Part shown: positions 43,913 to 52,403 of the stretch, piece by piece
Layout: each line of letters opens with the position of its first letter
How positions within the stretch are numbered: the first letter of the stretch is position 1
Assembly: GCF_025685685.1 (NCBI RefSeq)
Contig: NZ_JAGSYH010000003.1
Coordinates: 62,001 to 126,000 of the forward strand
Length of the DNA: 64,000 bases
From: Acidicapsa dinghuensis
GTDB lineage: Bacteria; Acidobacteriota; Terriglobia; Terriglobales; Acidobacteriaceae
Direction: 5' to 3'
Position numbers and translations under genes: made by a program
The notes under the pieces: model-generated
What the model was told of the DNA's origin: nothing
What the model saw: the letters and a program-made list of their open reading frames with translations, nothing else
The model's database searches: none

Positions 43913-46816
43913 ATGGCGACAACAATCCAATCTGACCCCGCAATCGTCTCCAAACCCGGCCTGCCCAGTCCGGAGCAGATTCGCGAGCACCTCAGCGATC
44001 GCATCGACCCCACTCGCATCCTCATCCGTCACATCGACCGCATCGCCTTCGCCTCAGACGCAAGCTTCTACCGCCTCATCCCGCGCGCCGTCGTTCAGCC
44101 GCAGGCTACGGAAGAGATCAAACACCTCTTCCGCTTCAGCCACCAGCACCAGATTCCCCTCTGTTTTCGCGCCGGAGGCACAAGCCTCTCCGGCCAGGCC
44201 ATCACCGACGGCATCCTCGTCGACATTGGCCGCTACTGGCGCAGCATCCGCGTTGAGGAAAACGGCAAAACCATCCGCCTCCAGCCCGGAGTCATCGGTC
44301 AGCAAGCCAACAATGCGCTCAAGCTTTACAGCCGCAAAATCGGCCCTGATCCTGCATCCATAGCAAGCTGCCGCATCGGCGGCATACTCGCCAACAATTC
44401 CAGCGGCATGTGCTGCGGCGTTGTGCAGAACGCCTACCACACGCTGCGATCTCTCACCTTTGTCCTGCCCTCCGGCACACAGGTCGATACAGCCGATCCC
44501 AAGGCTGGCAGCCTCTTCCAATTACTCGAGCCCGAGCTATGCAAAGAGCTCCTGCGCCTCAAGCACGAAATAGAAGCCGACACCGAGCTATCGAGCCGCA
44601 TTCGCTCCAAGTACCGAATGAAGAACACCACCGGCTACTCCCTCAACGCCTTCCTCGATTACACCGAGCCACTCGACATCTTCACTCATCTGCTCATCGG
44701 CTCCGAAGGCACACTCGCCTTCATCGCGGAAGCGGTTCTTAACACCGTTCCCGACTACCCACTCAAATCGACCGCACTTTTGCTCTTTCCGGACCTTTTC
44801 GCCGCCTGCTCCGCCATCGAAGCCTTCACCAAAGCCGGAGCGGCAGCCCTTGAAGTCATGGACCGCGCCTCACTGCGCTCGGTCGAAGGCCACCCCGGCG
44901 TCCCGGAATATCTGAGTACCCTACCCGCAGACGCCGCAGGCCTGCTCGTAGAATTCCAGGCCGCCAAAGAAGACGTGCTCCGTGCTTACGAAGCCGCTGC
45001 CGCGCAGGCCATCGTCAGCCTCTCTTTGCTACGCCCTGCCGAATTCACCCGCGACCCCGCGCAGCAGGCCATTTTCTGGAAGATCCGTAAGGGCATGTTC
45101 CCCTCCGTTGGCGCGGTGCGTGCGGCCAAAACCACAGCGCTCATGGAAGACATCGCCGTCCCGGTGCCGCATCTCGCGCACGCCGCCAATGACATGCGTG
45201 CCCTCTTCGACAAACACGGCTATCCGGACGGCATCATCTTCGGCCATGCGAAAGACGGCAACCTGCATTTCGTCATTACCCAGGGCTTTAACACAGATCG
45301 TGAGATAGCCCAATACCGCGACTTCATGGATGACGTCGTCAACCTCGTCGTCCGCAAGTACGACGGTGCGCTCAAGGCCGAGCACGGCACCGGACGCAAC
45401 ATGGCGCCCTTTGTCGAAACCGAGTGGGGCGCTGAAGGCTACCGCATCATGCGGGAGCTTAAATCCATCGTCGATCCGCACAACCTGCTCAACCCCGGCG
45501 TCATCGTCAACCCCGATCCGCTAGCCCACGTAAGCGATCTCAAGAACATGCCCGAGGTCGAACCCGAGGTCGACAAGTGCATCGAGTGCGGCTTCTGCGA
45601 ACACTCCTGCCCCAGCCGCGACATCACCCTCACCCCGCGCCAGCGCATCGTCGTCCGCCGCGAACTGCAGCGCCTCAAAGACGATCACGCTCCCACATCT
45701 GAATACACAGCCCTCGACCGCGACTTCCCCTATATGGCTCTCGACACATGCGCAGTCGATGGCCTCTGCGCCACCGACTGCCCCGTCTCCATCAACACCG
45801 GCAATCTCACCAAACACTTCCGCGCCATCCGCCATTCGCACACTTCAGTAAAGCTCGCAAATTTCGCCGCACGCCACTTTGGCCTTGTCGAAACCGGCTC
45901 GCGAATCGCCCTCGCTTCCGGCCATCTTCTGGAAAAACTCTTCGGCAAGAGCTTCATGATCTCGTTGACCGGGACGCTTGATCGTATCTCCCACAAGCTG
46001 ACCGGAGAGCCCTTCTGGCGATGGACCGACCCGATGCCCAGCCCCCGGCGCGGTGCGATTCCATCCGCCAGCCCTGCTTCCGCCGAAGCCGTCTACGCGC
46101 CCAGTTGCATCTCCCGCATGATGGGCGCTTTACCAGGCGAGCCGGACGACATCACCAACATGCAAGCACTGCTGAACATCGCAAGCCGCGCGGAATTGAA
46201 GCTTCGGATTCCCTCAGGGCTAGGCGGTCACTGCTGCGGCGTTCCCTTCTCATCCAAAGGCTTCGACACGGCACACGACATCTCCGTCAATCGCATGATC
46301 GAAAGCCTCTATCAATGGTCCGACGCGGGAAAACTACCGATCGTGATCGACACCAGCCCATGCACCTACGGACTCAAAACCAGCCGCCCGCATCTGACCG
46401 CCGAGAACCAGCAGAAATTCGACCAGCTCCGCATTCTCGATTCCATCGAATTTGCCCAAAGCATGATCCTGCCCAAACTGCCAATTGTGCGAACCATGCC
46501 GTCCGTCGCGCTGCATCCAGTCTGCTCGGCCACCAAAATGGGCATCGCAAACAAACTCGTCTCCATCGCGCAGTCCTGCAGCAACAACGTCACCGTACCC
46601 ATGGAAGCGGGCTGTTGCGCCTTCGCGGGCGACCGCGGATTTCTGCACCCAGAGTTGACCGCATCAGCTACACAGAGTGAAGCTGCTGAGCTCGCCGAGC
46701 ACGCGCACGACGGCTACTACTCTTCCAGCCGTACTTGTGAGATCGGCATGACCCGCGCCACAGGCAAGCTCTATCGCTCCTACCTGCACCTCCTCGACTA
46801 CGTGTCAAAGCCCTAA
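43913..46816 (+). CDS. FAD-binding and Fe-S-binding oxidoreductase (D-lactate dehydrogenase-like)
   Basis: 967 residues. FAD-binding PCMH-type domain (about 60-240; PLCFRAGGTSLSGQAITDG, GGILANNSSGMCCG), FAD-oxidase C-terminal domain (FGHAKDGNLHFVIT, EHGTGRNMAPFVE), then a ferredoxin-like section (CIECGFCEHSCPSRD, CAVDGLCATDCPVSINTG) and CCG-type domain (GLGGHCCGVPFSSKGF, EAGCCAFAGDRGF). This fused layout is typical of large D-lactate or D-2-hydroxyacid dehydrogenases (Dld2/YdiJ type) that feed quinone or cytochrome. Beside LutABC it would let the cell use both lactate isomers. Substrate is inferred. Confidence 0.92.
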   Translation: MATTIQSDPAIVSKPGLPSPEQIREHLSDRIDPTRILIRHIDRIAFASDASFYRLIPRAVVQPQATEEIKHLFRFSHQHQIPLCFRAGGTSLSGQAITDGILVDIGRYWRSIRVEENGKTIRLQPGVIGQQANNALKLYSRKIGPDPASIASCRIGGILANNSSGMCCGVVQNAYHTLRSLTFVLPSGTQVDTADPKAGSLFQLLEPELCKELLRLKHEIEADTELSSRIRSKYRMKNTTGYSLNAFLDYTEPLDIFTHLLIGSEGTLAFIAEAVLNTVPDYPLKSTALLLFPDLFAACSAIEAFTKAGAAALEVMDRASLRSVEGHPGVPEYLSTLPADAAGLLVEFQAAKEDVLRAYEAAAAQAIVSLSLLRPAEFTRDPAQQAIFWKIRKGMFPSVGAVRAAKTTALMEDIAVPVPHLAHAANDMRALFDKHGYPDGIIFGHAKDGNLHFVITQGFNTDREIAQYRDFMDDVVNLVVRKYDGALKAEHGTGRNMAPFVETEWGAEGYRIMRELKSIVDPHNLLNPGVIVNPDPLAHVSDLKNMPEVEPEVDKCIECGFCEHSCPSRDITLTPRQRIVVRRELQRLKDDHAPTSEYTALDRDFPYMALDTCAVDGLCATDCPVSINTGNLTKHFRAIRHSHTSVKLANFAARHFGLVETGSRIALASGHLLEKLFGKSFMISLTGTLDRISHKLTGEPFWRWTDPMPSPRRGAIPSASPASAEAVYAPSCISRMMGALPGEPDDITNMQALLNIASRAELKLRIPSGLGGHCCGVPFSSKGFDTAHDISVNRMIESLYQWSDAGKLPIVIDTSPCTYGLKTSRPHLTAENQQKFDQLRILDSIEFAQSMILPKLPIVRTMPSVALHPVCSATKMGIANKLVSIAQSCSNNVTVPMEAGCCAFAGDRGFLHPELTASATQSEAAELAEHAHDGYYSSSRTCEIGMTRATGKLYRSYLHLLDYVSKP

Positions 46817-46825
46817 AAAGAAGCG

Positions 46826-48337
46826 TCAGCTAGTCCAGTGCATCGCGCGGGTAACGGCTTCCTTCCATCGTACGCGGCTGGCTTCCATGTCTTTCGCGCC
46901 AGCCCCAGGATCAAAGCGACTATCCTGCGTACGTTGTTTCCGCAACTCCTCAGTACCGCTCCAGAAGCCCGTCGCCAGCCCAGCCAGGTAAGCAGCACCC
47001 AGCGCCGTCGTCTCCGTCACCGCAGGGCGAATCACCGGCGCACCCAGCACATCCGCCTGAAACTGCATCATCAGATCGTTCACCGCCGCGCCGCCGTCCA
47101 CGCGCAGCGCTGGCAGTTTAATCCCCGTTCCAGCCTGCGAATCCTGCTGCATCGCCTCCAACGCATCCGCCACCTGGAAGGCAATGCTCTCCAGCGCCGC
47201 CCGAGCAATATGCCCCGGCTTCGTGCTGCGCCGCAAACCAATCAGCAATCCAGTTGCATGCGGATCCCAGTGCGGCGCTCCCAATCCAACAAAACCCGGC
47301 ACAAACACCACACCATCGCTATCCGGAACCGATGCAGCCAACGCCTCCACATCCGACGAACTGCGAATCAATCCCAGATTGTCCCGCAGCCACTGCACCA
47401 CAGCCCCGCCAATGAAGATGCTCCCCTCCAGCGCATATTCAAGTCTTCGGCTGGTACTCGCAGCCAGCGTCGTCACCAGCCTGTTCTTCGATTCGAGAAA
47501 CTTACCGCCGATATTCTGCAACAGAAAGCAGCCGGTTCCATACGTATTCTTCGCTTCACCCGGCTCAAAACAGAGCTGGCCAAAGAGCGCCGCCTGCTGA
47601 TCGCCCGCAATGCCAGCAATCGGAATACCCAGCAGCCCCAACGAGGTATTCACCTCGCCCACCCGCTCGCTCGACCAGCGCACCTCAGGCAGCATTGATG
47701 CAGGGATGCGGAAGAGCTTCAGCAACTCCTCATCCCAGCGGCCTTCGACAATGTTGTAAATCAGCGATCGGGAAGCATTCGTCTGGTCCGTCACATGCAC
47801 CGGCTTGTGCCCCTCACCATTCGTCAGGTTCCAGATCAGCCAGCTATCCACCGTTCCCCACGCCAGCTTGCCCGCATCCGCCTGCGCTCGAGCTCCCGGC
47901 ACTTGGTCCAGAATCCACGCCACCTTCGTCGCCGAAAAATACGGATCGAGCAGCAGCCCCGTTCGCTCGCGGACCATCGGCTCCACGCCATCCGCCGCAA
48001 GCTTCGCGCATACATCCGCCGTGCGCCGGTCCTGCCAGACGATCGCGTTATAAATCGGCATCCCGGTCTCGCGTTCCCAGACAACGACCGTCTCGCGCTG
48101 GTTAGTGATGCCGAGCACGGCGACATCATGCGGCTCGGCAGCCGCACGCACCAGCGCCTGCACAGCGCAGCTCATTTGCGAAGTCAGAATTTCCGTCGGA
48201 TCATGCTCCACCCATCCCTGCTGCGGATAGATTTGGTGAAACTCCTGCTGCGCGGTCGAAACAATCGCGCCGGATTTGTCGAAGAGAATAGCGCGGGAAC
48301 TCGTCGTTCCCTGATCAAGTGCCAATACGTATCGCAT
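46826..48337 (-). CDS. glpK: Glycerol kinase
   Basis: 503 residues, FGGY family. Starts MRYVLALDQGTTSSRAILFD (ATP phosphate-binding loop), with GITNQRETVVVWERETG, IVWQDRRT, PEVRWSSERVG, AGDQQAALFGQ, YGTGCFLLQN and LRVDGGAAVNDLMMQFQ. It phosphorylates glycerol to sn-glycerol-3-phosphate for GlpD. The ATG at 48337 gives the standard N-terminus; six more codons are open upstream. It is convergent with the dehydrogenase gene (nine-base gap). Confidence 0.96.
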   Translation of the reverse strand: MRYVLALDQGTTSSRAILFDKSGAIVSTAQQEFHQIYPQQGWVEHDPTEILTSQMSCAVQALVRAAAEPHDVAVLGITNQRETVVVWERETGMPIYNAIVWQDRRTADVCAKLAADGVEPMVRERTGLLLDPYFSATKVAWILDQVPGARAQADAGKLAWGTVDSWLIWNLTNGEGHKPVHVTDQTNASRSLIYNIVEGRWDEELLKLFRIPASMLPEVRWSSERVGEVNTSLGLLGIPIAGIAGDQQAALFGQLCFEPGEAKNTYGTGCFLLQNIGGKFLESKNRLVTTLAASTSRRLEYALEGSIFIGGAVVQWLRDNLGLIRSSSDVEALAASVPDSDGVVFVPGFVGLGAPHWDPHATGLLIGLRRSTKPGHIARAALESIAFQVADALEAMQQDSQAGTGIKLPALRVDGGAAVNDLMMQFQADVLGAPVIRPAVTETTALGAAYLAGLATGFWSGTEELRKQRTQDSRFDPGAGAKDMEASRVRWKEAVTRAMHWTS

Positions 48338-48419
48338 AACCGCCCTGTGTATCACGCAAGCCTGATTGGCTGCAACAAATCAGTCGTTCACAGTTCGTAC
48401 TCAAAAATTGAAGAATTGG

Positions 48420-49058
48420 CTAGTCAGTGTCGGTAGCCGCTAGAACCCAAAGGTTGCGCAATCTGCTATCGAACAAGATTGCGGTCCAATCCCAAGCAAC
48501 GTCATAGAACCAATTCGTCCACGCATCTGAACAACGGTAATACTCTATCTCTGCAAATCGTTCTTCAAAGATCGCTTTGCAAAAAGCGAGGGCAAATTGT
48601 TTCTCGGTCCTGCCATCGCCGGACGGCTTCCAATACGCACCTCCATGCCAGAGATCATGTGCGAGATCTCCATCAAACGTAAAAGGACTTTTCCACGTAA
48701 AACAACCTGATGGACCCTTTGAAAAAGGAAACTGAAAGAAATCTGTTGGCAAAGCAACAGGGATCTCAAGTTCCGGGAGAGCCTCTCGAACTTCTTTGCC
48801 GGAAAGCATAGCTGAATACACGTCATACGGAGCCAACCATCTGCGTGAAACGAAATACTCGAACTCCTCATCTGACTGGACTTGAAATCCAGCTAAGAGG
48901 ATTTTGCCGTTGGGATGAGTTTCCAAGTATCGATCGAGAAGTATCTGAGATGCATCATTCTTTACTGAAATTCTAGTCAGTTGGAGACGCTGAACAATCT
49001 CGCCTACCTCCTGCAACGTAGGCCTTCTGCCTTGAAATTTGTTTAGCGATTCGTTCAT
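48420..49058 (-). CDS. Hypothetical protein, AT-rich
   Basis: 212 residues, no signal peptide, not recognised. N-terminal helix (LQEVGEIVQRLQLTRISV), then strands and aromatic-rich segments (EFEYFVSRRWLAPYDVYSAM, YYRCSDAWTNWFYDVAWDWT, FDSRLRNLWVLAATDTD). The tryptophan-rich C-terminus resembles small orphan proteins of the immunity-protein type, but no toxin gene is next to it. Codon usage is markedly more AT-rich than glpK and the DUF2252 gene, suggesting later arrival. Confidence 0.6.
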   Translation of the reverse strand: MNESLNKFQGRRPTLQEVGEIVQRLQLTRISVKNDASQILLDRYLETHPNGKILLAGFQVQSDEEFEYFVSRRWLAPYDVYSAMLSGKEVREALPELEIPVALPTDFFQFPFSKGPSGCFTWKSPFTFDGDLAHDLWHGGAYWKPSGDGRTEKQFALAFCKAIFEERFAEIEYYRCSDAWTNWFYDVAWDWTAILFDSRLRNLWVLAATDTD

Positions 49059-49152
49059 TCGTCGACTTCGGTCTTTCTCAAATTTTCTCGAATATATACG
49101 GACACAGGAGCAGTCGTAGAACCGTTTCCATTCTCGTAACGCACCACGACAT

Positions 49153-50466
49153 CTACTTCTTCACCTTCTTCAACTCCCGCCAATCCTTATCCGTCTGATT
49201 AGCATACTTGCGCCCAAACTCAGCCAGCGTCTCGGCAAACCCTTCGCCCGAGCCAAGATACGCCGCAATCTGCCGTGCATCGCCTGATCGCGCATGACCG
49301 CGCGCCAGCAACTCGCCGCAGACCACTGCATAGCCAAGCAGGCCATCACCACAGAGAATCGCCGGGTCGACCGACCCCTTGTGATCCGCAAGCTGACGCA
49401 CCAGATAGTCGCGTCCATCCAACGTGGTATAGCCCAGCAGGATATCTGTGCCGGTCTGAAAGAGCCGTTGCCCTTCTACCACGCGCTGCCCCTGGTGACG
49501 CGCCACATGCGGATCCTGCAGATACGGCGCATACGCCGAGTGCGCTTCTTCCTTGATCTGAATGAACAGCGGATCGTCCGGCCCGTTCCCCTGCAGATAA
49601 ATGCAGTAATCGCGCAGCCCCACCGATCCGGTTCCGACAACCTTAAACGCCACATCGACCGGATGGTACTCCGCCAGAAAACGCTGCCGCTGCGATTGCA
49701 GGGTTGGCCGGTACTCTTCAAATGCTTTAAGCACAGCCTCTGCCTTACTGCCCGTGACACGCGTAAGAATTGGCTTCTGCTCTTTGAATCGCCGTGGCGC
49801 GCCAGGCTTTGTAGCATCCGGCCCCGGCACCGGTTCGGTCAGCTGCTCGAGCGTGTGCATCGGCGTGCCACGTACCGCTTTTTGCAACGCCTGATGAACC
49901 GGAACGATCTCTTCGATGCGGCTGATCTGGTCCCGCACCTGAGTAAGAAAAGGCATAGGAGCGTAAGCCCGCATGCGCTCCGTGTAATTCGAAATGCAAT
50001 CGATCACGGCGCGCGCGCAAAGCTTGTCGTCATTGCCGGCTTCGCGCCCGGCAACCACCAGCGAAGCAGCCATGCGTTTCAGATCCCATTCGAAAGGACC
50101 ACGAAACGTCTCGTCAAAGTCATTGACGTCAAAGATCAGCCTGCCGTCCTCCGCCGCATACGCTCCGAGATTGCGAACGTGAGCATCGCCGCAAAGCTGC
50201 ACCATCAGTCCGGTATTGGGCATCGATGACAGATCGGCAGCCATCACCGGCACGGCTCCCCGGAAAAACCCAAAAGGCGAAGCGCACATACGCTCATGTT
50301 TCAGCTTGAGCAATGCCGGCACGCGCCCCTTCTCGGCTCGCTGCAGCAAAACCAGCGGCGGCGTCAACCGCGCCTTGGCTGAAAAATCAGCATGTGCGCG
50401 CCGGGCGATCTGTTTGCGACGGGCCAGCCCCAGATTCTCTCGTTCTTCAATCGTTGCCAATGACAT
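49153..50466 (-). CDS. DUF2252 family protein
   Basis: 437 residues. Family motifs: RMCASPFGFFRGAVPVMAADL, LCGDAHVRNLGAYAAEDGRLIFDVNDFDET, FEWDLKRMAASLVVA, VGTGSVGLRDYCIYLQG and VRQLADHKGS. The His-x-Arg-Asn and Asp-x-Asn-Asp residues look like a kinase-type (aminoglycoside phosphotransferase-like) active site, so a phosphotransfer activity is possible. No proven function. The start is the ATG at 50466 (MSLATIEE). It is divergent from the HAD-UbiA gene with a 112-base gap. Confidence 0.88.
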   Translation of the reverse strand: MSLATIEERENLGLARRKQIARRAHADFSAKARLTPPLVLLQRAEKGRVPALLKLKHERMCASPFGFFRGAVPVMAADLSSMPNTGLMVQLCGDAHVRNLGAYAAEDGRLIFDVNDFDETFRGPFEWDLKRMAASLVVAGREAGNDDKLCARAVIDCISNYTERMRAYAPMPFLTQVRDQISRIEEIVPVHQALQKAVRGTPMHTLEQLTEPVPGPDATKPGAPRRFKEQKPILTRVTGSKAEAVLKAFEEYRPTLQSQRQRFLAEYHPVDVAFKVVGTGSVGLRDYCIYLQGNGPDDPLFIQIKEEAHSAYAPYLQDPHVARHQGQRVVEGQRLFQTGTDILLGYTTLDGRDYLVRQLADHKGSVDPAILCGDGLLGYAVVCGELLARGHARSGDARQIAAYLGSGEGFAETLAEFGRKYANQTDKDWRELKKVKK

Positions 50467-50578
50467 GACGGGACCATACAACCGGAAGGCAACAAACTGC
50501 AACTCTGTTTCAGAGCCGAAGTATGCTACTGGATATACTGGAGCAAGCCACTCCGAGCCATACAGGATATGTGCCCGC

Positions 50579-52057
50579 ATGAGCGAAGAAAACTTTGCCT
50601 CTCAAGCGGCTGCGGTCGCATACGAACCTGAGGCCAAAGATACCGGCGTGCCAGTCTGTGTCGATCTGGACGGCACCCTGGTCAAATCCGACACGTTTTA
50701 CGACTCCGTCTGCCTCCTGCTGAGGATGAAGCCGGCGAGCCTCCTTCGTTTCCCGCAGTGGCTCCTCTCCGGCGGCAAGGCGCGGGTGAAGCAGGAGGTC
50801 AACCTCCGTGTCTCCATCGATGCCGCTCACCTGCCTTACAACCAGCCGCTTCTCATCTTTCTCCGCGAGCAGCAGGCGATGGGCCGCCCCATCTACCTGA
50901 CCACCGGCGCAGATATAGGCCTGGCGGAGCGAGTAGCCGCGCATCTCGGCTTCTTCTCTGGAGTTCTGGCCTCCGATGGATCCACCAATCTCACCGGCAA
51001 CCACAAGCTAGCCGGGTTACAACAGCGTTTTCCGGTCTTCGACTACATCGGCAATGCAAAGCCTGATCTGCCAGCGCTCGCGCATGCCCGCAAGGCATAC
51101 CTGGCCAATCCAACTCAAGGCCTGCGCATGGCCTTGAAAGCACGCCGCCTCTCCACGGAATACACCTTTGAAGACCGCCGCAAGCTTCTTCCCGCCATTC
51201 TCAAAGCGGTTCGGACTCATCAGTGGGCAAAAAATTTCCTTTTGCTCGTTCCGTTGCTCATGTCGCATCAGCTCACGGTCCGGTCCGTCAGCCAGGCCAT
51301 CACGGCCTTTTTCTGCTTCAGCTTCGTTGCCTCAGCCAATTACCTGATCAATGATCTGCTGGACATGGAAAGCGACCGGCGTCATCACAAAAAGCGGTTC
51401 CGGCCCTTCGCCCACGGAGATCTAACCGCCGCATTTGGCGCCTTTCTTGCTTTCGTGGCCGTCGCCGTCAGCGCCGCTATGCTGCCGTTTCTGCCCATAC
51501 CCTTCGCGCTTTGGCTGATCGTATATGTGGTGGTCACTTCCGCGTACTCGTTCTACTTCAAACGTGTCCCGATCGTCGACGTACTGGTCCTCTCCGGCCT
51601 CTACACGCTTCGTCTCATGGCTGGTGGCGCTGCAACCCAAACACCTATCTCGCCCTGGCTTTCAAGCCTGTCCATCTTTCTGTTCCTCTCTCTGGCAATG
51701 GTCAAGCGCTTCAGTGAGCTGGCAAACCTGCGCGAACGCGGCGTCTCGTCAACGCACGGCCGCGGGTACCACGTCTCGGACATGGAGCAGATCCGCGCTT
51801 TCGGCACATCAAGCGCCTATGCAGCCGTCGTAATCTTCTCCCTCTATATCTCGCATCCGGACGTCTCCCGCCTGTACCGCCATCCGGGACGATTATGGCT
51901 CATCGTCCCCCTCATGCTCTATTGGCTCACCTGGGTATGGCTCAAAGCCTCGCGCGGCGAAATGCACGAAGACCCGGTTATTTTCGCCATCCGCGACCGG
52001 CAAAGCATGGCGATCGCCGTCTGTATTGGCATTCTGGCTTTGTTTGCTGCTCTCTGA
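50579..52057 (+). CDS. HAD phosphatase-UbiA prenyltransferase fusion
   Basis: 492 residues. The N-terminal HAD phosphatase (about 15-200) has VCVDLDGTLVKSD (Asp-x-Asp nucleophile pair) and GRPIYLTTGAD. The C-terminal UbiA domain (about 215-490) has about eight membrane segments and the prenyl-diphosphate motif NDLLDMESDRRHHKKRFRP. That motif and TLRLMAGG are closest to decaprenyl-phosphate phosphoribosyltransferases. The fusion could make polyprenyl-phospho-5-phosphoribose and then dephosphorylate it, giving an arabinose/ribose donor for surface glycans. That is inference. The frame is open from 50216, but upstream sequence overlaps the divergent gene; the ATG at 50579 has AGGA 11 bases before it. 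Confidence 0.85.
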   Translation: MSEENFASQAAAVAYEPEAKDTGVPVCVDLDGTLVKSDTFYDSVCLLLRMKPASLLRFPQWLLSGGKARVKQEVNLRVSIDAAHLPYNQPLLIFLREQQAMGRPIYLTTGADIGLAERVAAHLGFFSGVLASDGSTNLTGNHKLAGLQQRFPVFDYIGNAKPDLPALAHARKAYLANPTQGLRMALKARRLSTEYTFEDRRKLLPAILKAVRTHQWAKNFLLLVPLLMSHQLTVRSVSQAITAFFCFSFVASANYLINDLLDMESDRRHHKKRFRPFAHGDLTAAFGAFLAFVAVAVSAAMLPFLPIPFALWLIVYVVVTSAYSFYFKRVPIVDVLVLSGLYTLRLMAGGAATQTPISPWLSSLSIFLFLSLAMVKRFSELANLRERGVSSTHGRGYHVSDMEQIRAFGTSSAYAAVVIFSLYISHPDVSRLYRHPGRLWLIVPLMLYWLTWVWLKASRGEMHEDPVIFAIRDRQSMAIAVCIGILALFAAL

Positions 52058-52403
52058 GCGAGCATGTCAGTAAATCGTCAGGCTTTACCTGGCGATCCAG
52101 ACCCACCTTCCTGCATCCTGCGGGGTCACAGGTCCGTCTTATAAACGAAAACCTTTCCTCTGTTGGAATCAGCCGCTGAAGATCCATTCGCTGACTGTTT
52201 CCGGCTTGCAATGCACATCAACAGCAGGACGGCGTGATCGGGGCTGTAATTCCCCGGAGCGGACAGTCGACCATATAGGCGAAGAAACGCTGAAGCCATT
52301 GATTTTTCATGGCTTCGTGCTTCCAGACCGTAAGCCTGCCGTTCTGCTCTAGACTGAACTCTGGGCTACCGTTTTCGGCGAGCTTCCAGGAGCGACAAAC
52401 AGT
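52058..52403. other. 346-base gap before the efflux operon
   Basis: No ORF found convincing. An 8-bp stem with a five-base loop at 52075-52095 (TCGTCAGG with CCTGGCGA) follows the UbiA stop but lacks a T-run. A second inverted repeat lies at 52292-52316 (see its own entry). The efflux promoter must be in this gap. Confidence 0.5.
52292..52316. promoter_or_regulatory. Inverted repeat upstream of the RND efflux operon
   Basis: GAAGCCAT and ATGGCTTC form a perfect 8-bp inverted repeat with a nine-base T-rich spacer, about 88 bases before the permease ATG. With no T-run after it, an operator for a local repressor is more likely than a terminator. Confidence 0.35.

Noticed and set aside
43698..44363. 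221-residue frame at the start of the FAD/Fe-S dehydrogenase
   Set aside because: Ser/Ala/Arg-rich shadow; the dehydrogenase frame carries all recognisable motifs.
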